Shown: positions 24,960 to 33,146 of the stretch, piece by piece
How positions within the stretch are numbered: the first letter of the stretch is position 1
Layout: the number at the start of each line of letters is the position of its first letter
Source of the DNA: JBKBKN01 sp046294625
Lineage (GTDB): Bacteria; Bacteroidota; Bacteroidia; M30B66
Assembly: GCA_046294625.1 (NCBI GenBank)
Contig: JBKBKN010000027.1
Coordinates: 1 to 37,581 of the forward strand
Direction: 5' to 3'
Length of the DNA: 37,581 bases
Notes under the pieces: model-generated
The model's input: only the letters and a program-made list of their open reading frames with translations
Database searches by the model: none
Told to the model about the DNA's origin: nothing
Translations under genes and position numbers: made by a program

Positions 24960-26052
24960 TTAATTATAAAAACAAATGTAGTTGGGATTTCCGTTCTGTT
25001 GATTTTATTATATTCCTGCCAACGCAATAAAAATAATATCCAACCTAAGCGCCGCGATGTGATTGAGGCGGTCTATGCATCTGGAGTGGTGAAGGCTGAC
25101 AATCAATATCAAGTGTTTTCATCGGTAAGCGGTTTGGTAAAGGAAGTATTTGTGAAGGATGGGGACACCGTGCTGGCAGATGCGCCTTTGTTTTCTATTC
25201 AAAATGATAATCCGGAACTCAATGCCCGGAATGCATCATTGGCTTTAGACCTATTGCGTGAAGAAGCCTTAGGCAACCGTGGACGCCTGCTTGATTTGCG
25301 ATTACAGTCAGAAACGGCTAAAGAACGATACCTGCAGGATTCGATCAACTATGGCCGTCAGCAATGATTATGGAGATTTGGCATAGGTTCGGCCAACGAA
25401 TTAGAGCAACGCCAGTTGGCATTCAACAACTCGCGAAGGCAATGGAAATCGCTCGATGCCGCTTATCGCCTGGCACAAAGTCAGTTGAAAATGGAGTTGG
25501 AGCGCGCTGAAAACAATTTGCGTATTTCACGCAATACAGCAGGCGATTTAGTAATCAGAAGCAGAAGCGCCGGAAAAGTTTATCGCATCATGAAAGAAGC
25601 CGGGGAAATGGTATCTCCGCAAGAACCGGTGGCCGTGATTGGCGATGCGGAAAATTTCATTATCGAGTTGCAGGTCGATGAACATGACATCTCCCGAGTA
25701 AGTAATGGGCAAAAGGGACTCATTACGATGGACAGTTATAAAGATCAGGTATTTGAAGCCAAAGTCAGCAGATTGATTCCCTATATGCGCGAAGTAAGTA
25801 AAACATTCACTGTGGAAGCCATACTAACCAAATCGCCTCCACAACTTTATCCCAATCTGAAGCTTAGAAGCGAACATCATCATCAGAGAAAAGAAAGATG
25901 CATTGAGCATCCCTTTGGAATACCTGATTCGTGACCAATATGTGTTGCTAGCCAGTAAAGATACGGTAAAGGTAAAATCAGGGACTCGTAGCATGCAATA
26001 TATTGAAATTGTGGAAGGGCTGGATGAATCGAGTAAAATTGTTTTGCCGTGA
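24957..26052 (+). pseudogene. Broken HlyD/MacA-type efflux adaptor lipoprotein
   Basis: Periplasmic adaptor of a tripartite or ABC efflux pump. Translation gives a lipoprotein-like start (LLILLYSC), a biotinyl-lipoyl-like half (VFVKDGDTVLADAPLFSI), a coiled-coil hairpin and a beta-barrel part. Three lesions are visible. An in-frame TGA at 25365-25367 interrupts RQQ-LWRFGIGSANE, where Arg is expected. A single extra base near 25866 shifts the frame; reading on in the new frame restores EANIIIREKKDALSIPLEYL and ends in KIVLP at 26052. The start region seems to have lost one base after ATG 24976. The downstream permease remnant (from 27187) was probably its partner. Sequencing error cannot be excluded, but three lesions in one gene favour real decay. 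Confidence 0.85.
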
Positions 26053-26218
26053 ATAGATGTGATGCATTAAGGTCTTTAATCGCGTTATTTCAATATGGAC
26101 AAACCACCAGAAAGCATTGAAAATTGCGAAAGAAGTCGCTGACTTAAAAAATAAACTCGTAATTTTAACAAAATTATTCAAAACAGTGTGGGTCAAAATC
26201 ATCATAAAGAACTGGTAG

Positions 26219-26815
26219 ATGGACAGCTTTGGCAAAACGATAAGGAAACTCAGAGAGCATAAGGAAATACCATTGAGAATTGTGGCAGCCTTCCTTGATA
26301 TTGACCAAGCTATTTTGAGCAAAATAGAGCGAGGGCAGCGTCGAGCAAATCGTTACCAAGTGCTTAAGCTCGCAGCATTTTTTGAAATAAATGAAAACGA
26401 TTTGCTTGTTGCATAGCTATCTGACAAACTGGTCTATGAATTGGCAGACTAAGAAGTGGCACTGAAGGCCCTGCAAGTGGCAGAAGAGAAAGTGCGGTAT
26501 CAAACTGTGAAGCACTATGACCGCCGACAAATCATCAATATGCTAAAAGACCTGCTTAGCAAGGTTGCAGCAATTAAAAAAGCATGGATTTTTGGCTCAT
26601 TTGCCCGTGAAGACGATAGAGCAGAGAGCGATGTTGACATCGCAGTGGAGACAGAAACGACATTTTCCTATTTTCAACTTGCCGAAATTCAGCACGAAAT
26701 GGAAATGGCGATCAATAGAAAAGTAGATATAGGTTTTATTAAATCAATAAAGCCTCATATCATGGATCTGGTAAAAAAAGAGATGAAACTGATTTATGAA
26801 AGATCCACGAATTGA
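26219..26815 (+). pseudogene. XRE-MNT fusion antitoxin gene with two in-frame stops
   Basis: One reading frame encodes an N-terminal XRE/Cro helix-turn-helix (FLDIDQAILSKIERGQRRAN) and a C-terminal minimal nucleotidyltransferase with the GS-x10-DxD motif (GSFA...SDVDIAVE). The two parts are in the same frame and separated only by TAG (26414-26416) and TAA (26450-26452). The bases around the stops translate as a natural linker (LSDKLVYELAD), so the gene was probably one ORF of about 199 codons. The nucleotidyltransferase part can still start at GTG 26456 (119 residues), so a shortened antitoxin may be made. In HEPN/MNT pairs the MNT protein AMPylates and silences the HEPN toxin; the next gene is that toxin. 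Confidence 0.8.
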
Positions 26816-27148
26816 CAGCCGGGAAAGATTAAGGCATATGCTTAAAGCTATTTCAGCTATCGAGAGTTTTGTGAAAAATGTGGACGAGTTGCATTTTGCT
26901 GAAAATGAAATTCTTCAAAGCGCGGTGCTCATGCAATTTCTAATTATGAACGAAACCATTGCCCATGTAGATAATGAGTTACTGTGCAAATATGCTTATC
27001 CTTGGTATAAAATCAGGGCATTTAGAAACTTTATCGCGCCGAGTATTTCAGCATTCGAATGAGCGCCGTTTGGCAAATCACACAAAATGAGCTAATAGAG
27101 ATTAAGTTTATGATTAATAGAATCTTAGAAAATGAATACAAACAATAA
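26796..27148 (+). pseudogene. HepT-like HEPN toxin gene, frameshifted at the catalytic His
   Basis: The intact frame gives 88 residues with the HEPN helical start (RLRHMLKAISAIESFV) and the PWYKIRAFRNFIA stretch that leads into the RNase motif Rx4-6H. The next codon should be His. Here GCG is followed by CCG where GCG-CAC-GAG is expected, so one base is missing near 27039-27040. Reading on in the shifted frame restores EYFSIRMSAVWQITQNELIE and ends at 27148, which confirms the deletion. The start overlaps the MNT gene by 20 bp, the usual TA layout. The toxin would lack its catalytic histidine and C-terminus. The GE motif of relatives is NE here. Confidence 0.85.
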
Positions 27149-27203
27149 TGAATCAGTGCCCACTGTAGTAAACAAATAAAATTTCCATGCGCTACCGGCT
27201 CAT

Positions 27204-27212
27204 CTTAATTAT
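27204..27212. repeat. Left target-site duplication of the IS256-family element
   Basis: CTTAATTAT, repeated exactly at 28552-28560. Nine bases fits the 8-9 bp duplications of IS256-family elements. Confidence 0.9.
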
Positions 27213-28551
27213 GACACTATCCTTTAAAGTGTGTAAACAGAAAAGTCATATTTTAAATCTGTCTTCAAATATAATCAAAAATTGATTTACAATAATTCCC
27301 CAGTCCCTGATTGGCATCGTCCATTTTTTAGTTGCCTGATTCAGAGCAAGGAAAACTGATTTCATAACTGCTTCATCTGTAGGAAACGAGAGTTTATTTT
27401 TGGTGTATTTTCTGATTTTTCCATTTAGGTTTTCAATTAAATTAGTGGTATAAATTATTTTTCTGATTTCTACGGGAAAATCAAAGAAGGCAGTAAGCTC
27501 ATCCCAGTTGTTTCTCCAGCTTTTAATGGCATATGAGTACTTATCATTCCATTTTTTCTCCAAGCCATCAAGAGCTGCTTCTGCTGCTTGTTTAGACGGA
27601 GCTCCGTAGATTTCTTTGAGGTCTTTGGCAAACTCTTTTTTGTCTTTCCATACCACATATTTGCAGGAGTTTCTAATTTGGTGAACTACACAAATCTGCT
27701 TTGTAGAGTTAGGAAAAACAGTCTTGATGGTATCTGTAAACCCATTCAGATTGTCTGTTACAGTGATTAGGATATCTTCAACTCCACGGGCTTTTAAATC
27801 CGTGAGAACAGTCATCCAGTAAGCCGCTGATTCATTCTTACCGAGCCAAAGTCCGAGTACTTCTTTCTTGCCATCTCTTCGTAAGCCCACGGCAATATAC
27901 ATGGTCTTATTGATGACTTTAGAGTTTTCACGAACTTTAAAAACTATTCCATCCATCCAAACTATTAGATAGACAGGTTCTAAGGATCTGTTTTGCCAGG
28001 CAAGAATATCACCGGTAATGCGTTCGGTAATTCTGGAAATTGTAGAAGTAGAGACTTCAAAGTTGTAAACATCTAAAATCTGCTGTTCAATATCGCTGTT
28101 AGACATTCCCTTAGCATATAAGGATATGATAACATTCTCAATGCCATCAACTATGCTTTCTCGCTTTGGAACTAGCATAGGTGAATAACTTGAATCCCGA
28201 TCTCTGGGAACCTTAATTTCTGACTCGCCATAAATGTTTTTAATAGTCTTTTTTGAATGACCATTTCGACTGTTAGGGCTTTCTGATTTCTGGTGTTTTG
28301 AATATCCCAAATGGGCATCTAATTCACCTTCTAATAATTGCTCTACTCCACGTTTCTGTAGTTCTTTTAGAAAGGAGTTGAGTTCTTCTCCAGTGCTGAA
28401 CTGCTTGAGAAAATCGCTGTTTAATAATTCTTCTTTTTTCATTTTAATGTGTATAAAGTTAGCAAAAAAGTTATTTCCGATTTTTTTCTGAGCTTGGGGA
28501 CTCAAAAAAATCAGAATAACTTTTCTGAATACACACTTAATGGGATACTAC
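27213..28551 (-). mobile_element. Complete IS256-family insertion sequence (1339 bp)
   Basis: One transposase gene on the minus strand is bounded by imperfect inverted repeats of about 33 bp (27213-27246 and 28519-28551). They share GTGTGT, CAGAAAAGT and TATCC blocks with a one-base offset at the tip. A perfect 9-bp direct repeat CTTAATTAT flanks both ends. It sits inside the eighth or ninth codon of an ABC permease gene. The transposase is intact, so the insertion may be recent. Confidence 0.93.
27246..28442 (-). CDS. IS256-family transposase (mutator type)
   Basis: DDE transposase, 398 residues from the preferred ATG at 28442 (the longer frame to 28505 adds 21 residues with no family support). 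The catalytic acids are visible: Asp164 in VWMDGIVFK, Asp230 in TVTDNLNGF and Glu337 in TTNLIENLNGKIRK. The C-terminal region KWTMPIRDWGIIVNQF is also typical. The reading frame shows no lesion. The stop lies at the inner edge of the right-hand repeat as read on the gene strand. Confidence 0.96.
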   Translation of the reverse strand: MKKEELLNSDFLKQFSTGEELNSFLKELQKRGVEQLLEGELDAHLGYSKHQKSESPNSRNGHSKKTIKNIYGESEIKVPRDRDSSYSPMLVPKRESIVDGIENVIISLYAKGMSNSDIEQQILDVYNFEVSTSTISRITERITGDILAWQNRSLEPVYLIVWMDGIVFKVRENSKVINKTMYIAVGLRRDGKKEVLGLWLGKNESAAYWMTVLTDLKARGVEDILITVTDNLNGFTDTIKTVFPNSTKQICVVHQIRNSCKYVVWKDKKEFAKDLKEIYGAPSKQAAEAALDGLEKKWNDKYSYAIKSWRNNWDELTAFFDFPVEIRKIIYTTNLIENLNGKIRKYTKNKLSFPTDEAVMKSVFLALNQATKKWTMPIRDWGIIVNQFLIIFEDRFKI

Positions 28552-28560
28552 CTTAATTAT
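28552..28560. repeat. Right target-site duplication of the IS256-family element
   Basis: CTTAATTAT, identical to 27204-27212. Deleting the IS plus this copy restores an open permease frame. Confidence 0.9.
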
Positions 28561-28822
28561 CTCTCGCACCCATCTCTTATCAAGGATAAAGCAGTCGCTC
28601 ATCGCTGCTTTGGGCGTCACCTTTGGTATTATGATGTTTATCAGTCTGATGAGTTTTATGACCGGCCTGAATAAAATGCTCGACAACTTGATCTTGAACC
28701 GCACGCCACATGTAAGACTTTACAACGAGATTAAATCTTCGGAATTTCAACCTGCTCAGCTGTATTATGATAAAGAAACGATTATAGATATCAGCTCTAT
28801 AAAGCCACGCAACAGCAAACAG

Positions 28823-29851
28823 GTGTTCCACGAAGCAGTGATTGAAAAAGGATTGTATTACCCGCCAGACCCATCGAGTCGTGGATCTTGCTTTATCGGA
28901 GGAAATATTGCGCATAACTCGGGCGGCCCGAGAGCTGTGAAATATGGCGTGACCAAGGACTTTGTGCTGAGTCTCGAAGTAGTGCTCGCCGATGGAAGCA
29001 TTATTGAAACAGGTGCCAATGTGCTAAAAAATTCCACCGGCTACAATCTCACACAGCTGATGGTAGGAAGTGAAGGCACTTTGGGCGTGGTGACTGCCAT
29101 TAGCTTTAAGCTGATCCCCTACCCTGCACTAAACAAAGTGATGCTTGCACCTTTCAATGACCCTGAAAAGGCTTGCGAAGCAGTTTCGGCCATCTTCCGT
29201 GCAGGAATAATTCCATCCGCGTTAGAGTTTATGGAGCGTGACGCGATCGACTGGACGCTGGAATTTAAACCGGAAATTGGCATCAGCATCTCACCCGATG
29301 AACAGGCTCACCTGCTAATCGAAGTGGATGGCAGCGAAGAATCGGAGCTATTGGCACAATGTGAGAAAATCTTTCAGGTGCTCGAAGCGCATGAAGCGGG
29401 AGAAATCCTGTTTGCAGAGACAGAAGCCCAGAAGGCAGACCTTTGGAAACTCCGCAGGAGTGTGGCAGAAGCAGTGAGGTCCAATTCTGTTTACAAGGAA
29501 GAAGACACCGTGGTGCCGCGTGCAGAATTGCCCAAACTACTGAAAGGTGTGAAGGGAATAGGCAAGAAATATGGCTTTCGCTCCGTTTGTTATGGCCATG
29601 CAGGCGATGGCAATTTGCATGTGAATATCATCAAGGGCGATCTGAGCGATGCATTCTGGAACACAGAAATCACCAAAGGTATTCGGGAAATCTTTGAACT
29701 CGTGGTGCGCTTAGGCGGCACACTCTCCGGCGAGCATGGCATCGGCTATGTGCAACGCCCTTACATGGACATCAAATTCCCTGAAATCCAACTCAACCTC
29801 ATGCGGGACATCAAAAAAGTATTTGACCCGAAGGGTATATTGAATCCATGA
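28823..29851 (+). pseudogene. glcD-like FAD oxidase, 3' part fused in frame to the permease remnant
   Basis: About 342 residues of an FAD-linked oxidase of the glycolate/D-lactate oxidase type. It has the second half of the FAD_binding_4 domain (YYPPDPSSRGSCFIGGNIAH, GYNLTQLMVGSEGTLG) and the whole FAD-oxidase C-terminal domain with CYGHAGDGNLHVNI and LSGEHGIGYVQ. The first 110-130 residues, with the first FAD-binding segment, are missing. The continuous frame can start at TTG 28610, which gives a 413-residue hybrid, but neither half is complete. The natural end and full conservation of the remaining part suggest that the fusion is recent, or that it is an assembly join. Activity is unlikely. 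Confidence 0.85.
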
Positions 29852-29982
29852 AAGATTTTTTGATTGAGATAGTGCTAACTGATTATCTGCAATAACACTC
29901 TGGTTGCAAATAGACTTTACATCGCTACAAGCCTGACTTTAAGTATCGATCCCTTTTTTTACTCTTTTTATAAGCATCCACT

Positions 29983-31710
29983 CTAAAATTTAATTATTTT
30001 TATGGGCTTGTGATATGCGTCATAATTAGCATAAACAGGATAAACAAAATAAATCCCCGGAGCAAAATCAAAAAGATTGAAATTAAGATCCGTGTTATTC
30101 GCAACATTCCGTGAAATAACTATATTGCCTTTAATATCCCTTACTTCAACCCGTGATATTCTTTTCTCTGAACGAATTGAAATCAGATCATTTGTAGGAT
30201 TGGGATAAACTAATGCTTGATTTAATTCAAAATTGTAATCTGATTTTGTAGGCTTATCTTCAATATCTGCGATTCTGATCATAAAAAATCCCTGCTTGTT
30301 GTCGCCTACTTTTATCGGGGAAAGGAAAATCATACCCTTACCTTGTTGCCAGGAAGCATCAATAAAACGTTCAAACTGGCTTGATTCCGAATAACTAAAT
30401 GTCAAATGATTACCTTCATTAAAATCAGTAAATGGCATACCATTATTTTGCAATTTAGTTATGTAAGAAGTGAATTCATCCGTGGCCATCGGATTTTCAT
30501 ATCCAGAAAGAAAGAAAGTTCCGTCAGGAAGCTGTGATATGCACGTAGCATAATCATCTTCGCTTGAAAAGCTATGACGTGACATACCAAAAGTACTGCA
30601 ATTATATTCCAATCCTCCCCCTGCATCAATCGTTTGGTTAAATATCCAATTATCATTTAAATCACCGTTGGAACTAAAGGAAAAAACACCGGAGTTCCAG
30701 TCTTCAGAAATATGCTCTTGCCAACCACCCCTAAAATATACTGATGCATACAATTTATTATCCATGCCTCTTATTAATGATGTAATAATAGTCTCAGATT
30801 CAACTCTTGAAAGGAAAGGAGCATTAATATTATTGCTTTCAAGTCCAAAATTTGGTGTAATTCTTCTTGAGTTGAATTCGCTGTCTACGTTGCCATCAGC
30901 GGTTAATTGTGTAATATAAGGATACTTCCTCCAACCATAAATTGAGTCAGGAAAGGTCTCAGATATATGATAATAAGTGTCAGATGTCAAAACAAACAAC
31001 TTATTATTGTCAACAGGCATTATTTGCAAACTAAAGCCATATTGAGGAATTCCAATAATATTATTAAGAACCGCAAATCCATTCGTCCCATAAGCCAAAT
31101 CCCAAGACCCATTTGTGGAACATCTTGCAAAAACAAGAGCCTGACTGCTGGCAGCTAAGCCTGCATAATAAACAAAACCATCATCAGACAACTCTGCATC
31201 TAAACAAGAAACACTAGCTGCCTGACTATTCCAAGGTGCAACAAAACCTAAATAGGATAATCCATTGGTTCCAAAAGTATTATCTAAACTTCCATCAGAA
31301 TTTAATCGCATTAAGAAATACTCATTACGGCTTGTTTCGGGATTCTGAGAAATTCCTGCCATTAAAATCTGATCGTTTGGCAACCCAAAACATTTCGTCA
31401 ATTGAAGCGTTCTGCTCACTCCTCCAAAACCTGAACCATACACCGAACTCCCTTGAAAATTTCCAAAAGACAAATCGCTTTCCAAACCGTTTTCATTATA
31501 CTTAGCAATTCTAATACCTGATGAATTGCCTGCTACAATAATTTTATTGTCGCTTGCAACAATAATTGACTTGGGACTGAAATCCGTTGAAAATGTATGG
31601 TAAGCTACTCCATTAAGACCAAATGTACTATCAAACAAGTTATTGATTTGTGCTAACAAGTTGCTATTATAACTAAATATAATGATAAACAGATATATGT
31701 TGATTTTCAT
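29983..31710 (-). CDS. Delta-60-repeat T9SS-secreted protein
   Basis: 575 residues with a signal peptide (about 20 residues, ending LLAQ). The body carries delta-60-type repeats: LFDSTFGLNGVAYHTF, LNSDGSLDNTFGTNGLSYLGF, SWDLAYGTNGFAVL and similar FG(T/L)NG units, which usually form a beta-propeller. The C-terminus starts ALVYPNPTNDLIS and ends KIIKF, a type A T9SS sorting domain. It is therefore predicted to reach the cell surface or medium. No enzyme motif is visible and the role is unknown. Base composition is lower in GC than in the neighbouring glcD remnant, so a junction lies near 29860-29980. Confidence 0.85.
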   Translation of the reverse strand: MKINIYLFIIIFSYNSNLLAQINNLFDSTFGLNGVAYHTFSTDFSPKSIIVASDNKIIVAGNSSGIRIAKYNENGLESDLSFGNFQGSSVYGSGFGGVSRTLQLTKCFGLPNDQILMAGISQNPETSRNEYFLMRLNSDGSLDNTFGTNGLSYLGFVAPWNSQAASVSCLDAELSDDGFVYYAGLAASSQALVFARCSTNGSWDLAYGTNGFAVLNNIIGIPQYGFSLQIMPVDNNKLFVLTSDTYYHISETFPDSIYGWRKYPYITQLTADGNVDSEFNSRRITPNFGLESNNINAPFLSRVESETIITSLIRGMDNKLYASVYFRGGWQEHISEDWNSGVFSFSSNGDLNDNWIFNQTIDAGGGLEYNCSTFGMSRHSFSSEDDYATCISQLPDGTFFLSGYENPMATDEFTSYITKLQNNGMPFTDFNEGNHLTFSYSESSQFERFIDASWQQGKGMIFLSPIKVGDNKQGFFMIRIADIEDKPTKSDYNFELNQALVYPNPTNDLISIRSEKRISRVEVRDIKGNIVISRNVANNTDLNFNLFDFAPGIYFVYPVYANYDAYHKPIKIIKF

Positions 31711-31809
31711 GATTTCTTTTTAAATAAAATATTCTATTAAATTATTTAAACACACTTTACCATATTTTATTGGCAAATAAATTAGTTTTTTATGCTTATG
31801 ATTAGAATA

Positions 31810-32985
31810 TCATTGATAACAAATAGCTCCATTAGAAATATTCTCATAAATAATTGCATTATTAAAAAAATTAAAATTAGGATTAGGTGCTGCCTCAGAA
31901 TTGTTAAAGTCAATAATCGCGCAACCATCTATATTGCTGAATTTAGAGCTTCCAATACTTAGACGTGGATTGCCCCACATGCCAATACCATGTTTTGCAC
32001 CGTCATACAAATTGCCGGCATATTCAATATAAACGTTATCCAAAACATTATTGGCTTGAGAAAACTGAAAGTACAATCCTTTCCATGATCCTGGTTGTTT
32101 AACAACTCCTGTAAAATAAACAGCGTCAGATGGATTGTCAACATTAAGACCTCCATTATCATCTATATACAATCCGGTTCCGGACGAAAATTCAATTAAA
32201 ACGCCGGTTTTAATAGTTACAAGTCCTTGACGAATCAGCAAAAAATCAAAACCAGAATAATTTGAAATCACTCTGTATGGAACATCGAGCGCATGCCACT
32301 CAACCGAATTGCGAATATCATCCGTATTTATTTCTACTTCAATTATATCCTTGACATTTCCTGCATGCGATGATCTCCAATCCATTCTGTTCATATAAGA
32401 AGGAATTATCTTTATCGGGGCTTCATTGCATGAATTATAAACGTTATCATTTAGCTCTAACATTGTGTTGTTATAAACCGCACTTAATCCATAGCTTCCG
32501 CTGTTTTCAATCTTGCAATTATCCATTTTCAAAAATGAATCGCTCCAAAGAATTACTGAAGCTTTGTCATTATTTGAATTAAATGGCTGCCCTCCTGCAA
32601 ATTCAATAATAACGTTTGAGAAACTATTATTTAAAGATGAAGACTGAATCAAAATTCCCTTCCAGAAACCCTTTAATTTATTGGCACCTGTTAACTTCAC
32701 AGGCATATCTGCTGTACCTTGAATTTTAAGAGAGCCGCTTTCTTTAATCAGAATTCCTGCATCTGGACCAAAATGAATAACAACCCCTTCTTCAATAACA
32801 ATTTCATCTGTTATTTCCATTACACAATTTATTTCATAATCCACTTCTTTAGCCGGATCGTTTGTTAATATTCTAGCTTCTCTGAAGTAGTCACAGCTTA
32901 AAGCATTTTTTGTAACATCTTCATCATCTTTCTTACATGCATCCAGAAAAAGTAAAACAGTAAAGACAAATAAATAATACCTCAT
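31810..32985 (-). CDS. Lipoprotein with right-handed beta-helix repeats
   Basis: 391 residues with a lipoprotein signal (MRYYLFVFTVLLFLDAC, Cys17, followed by KKDDEDV). The body has parallel beta-helix style repeats with recurrent patterns such as VIIEFAGG, VYIEYAGN, and GSWKGLYFQ/GFWKGILIQ before SxxNxxSNV or ANNVLDN turns. Such folds bind or cleave polysaccharides, but I see no catalytic signature. It ends in CYQ without a T9SS tail. It is probably anchored in the outer membrane. Its start lies 99 bp upstream of the delta-60 gene, so co-transcription is possible. Confidence 0.8.
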   Translation of the reverse strand: MRYYLFVFTVLLFLDACKKDDEDVTKNALSCDYFREARILTNDPAKEVDYEINCVMEITDEIVIEEGVVIHFGPDAGILIKESGSLKIQGTADMPVKLTGANKLKGFWKGILIQSSSLNNSFSNVIIEFAGGQPFNSNNDKASVILWSDSFLKMDNCKIENSGSYGLSAVYNNTMLELNDNVYNSCNEAPIKIIPSYMNRMDWRSSHAGNVKDIIEVEINTDDIRNSVEWHALDVPYRVISNYSGFDFLLIRQGLVTIKTGVLIEFSSGTGLYIDDNGGLNVDNPSDAVYFTGVVKQPGSWKGLYFQFSQANNVLDNVYIEYAGNLYDGAKHGIGMWGNPRLSIGSSKFSNIDGCAIIDFNNSEAAPNPNFNFFNNAIIYENISNGAICYQ

Positions 32986-33008
32986 AAATTTAAAATCATT
33001 TTCTGCTG

Positions 33009-33033
33009 CAAAACTACCGGCATAACAATGCCG
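33009..33033 (-). promoter_or_regulatory. Candidate promoter and operator-like palindrome of the beta-helix lipoprotein gene
   Basis: On the minus strand TAGTTTTG (33009-33016) matches TAnnTTTG and ends 23 nt before the ATG. Directly upstream of it is the palindrome CGGCAT-N4-ATGCCG (33018-33033), inside the expected spacer. This placement suits a repressor site. Confidence 0.5.
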
Positions 33034-33146
33034 TGTGAAACAATAATTCTAAATTTATCCCATTCTATTTTAAACATTTAAGGCATCAAAAACCTTGTAT
33101 AAACTTGACTATCAACTATTAGGAAACATATCAAAATCCACATTTA

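Larger units (their letters stand above)
27187..28822 (+). pseudogene. ABC efflux permease 5' fragment, split by an IS and truncated
   Basis: The first eight codons (MRYRLILI, from 27187) precede the IS. After removal of the IS and one target copy the frame continues from 28559 as ISRTHLLSRIKQSL, a membrane helix (ALGVTFGIMMFISLMSFMTG) and LNRTPHVRLYNEIKSSEFQP, typical of LolE/MacB-type permeases. Only about 90 residues remain; the rest of the protein (periplasmic domain and three helices) is gone. At about 28823 the frame runs directly into a glcD-like gene. It was probably the partner of the broken adaptor upstream. Confidence 0.8.

Noticed and set aside
25361..25370. Recoded TGA (readthrough or selenocysteine) in the adaptor gene
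   Set aside because: No hairpin or selenocysteine context is apparent, Arg fits the position, and other lesions lie in the same gene.
26053..26218. Possible small gene between the broken adaptor and the XRE gene
   Set aside because: A frame with a helical-looking end (KIAKEVADLKNKLVILTKLF) is present, but there is no start, family match or coding bias I can rely on.
28610..29851. The 413-residue permease-GlcD hybrid as a real bifunctional membrane oxidase
   Set aside because: Both parts are truncated: the permease keeps one helix and GlcD lacks its first FAD-binding segment. A deletion scar is the simpler reading.
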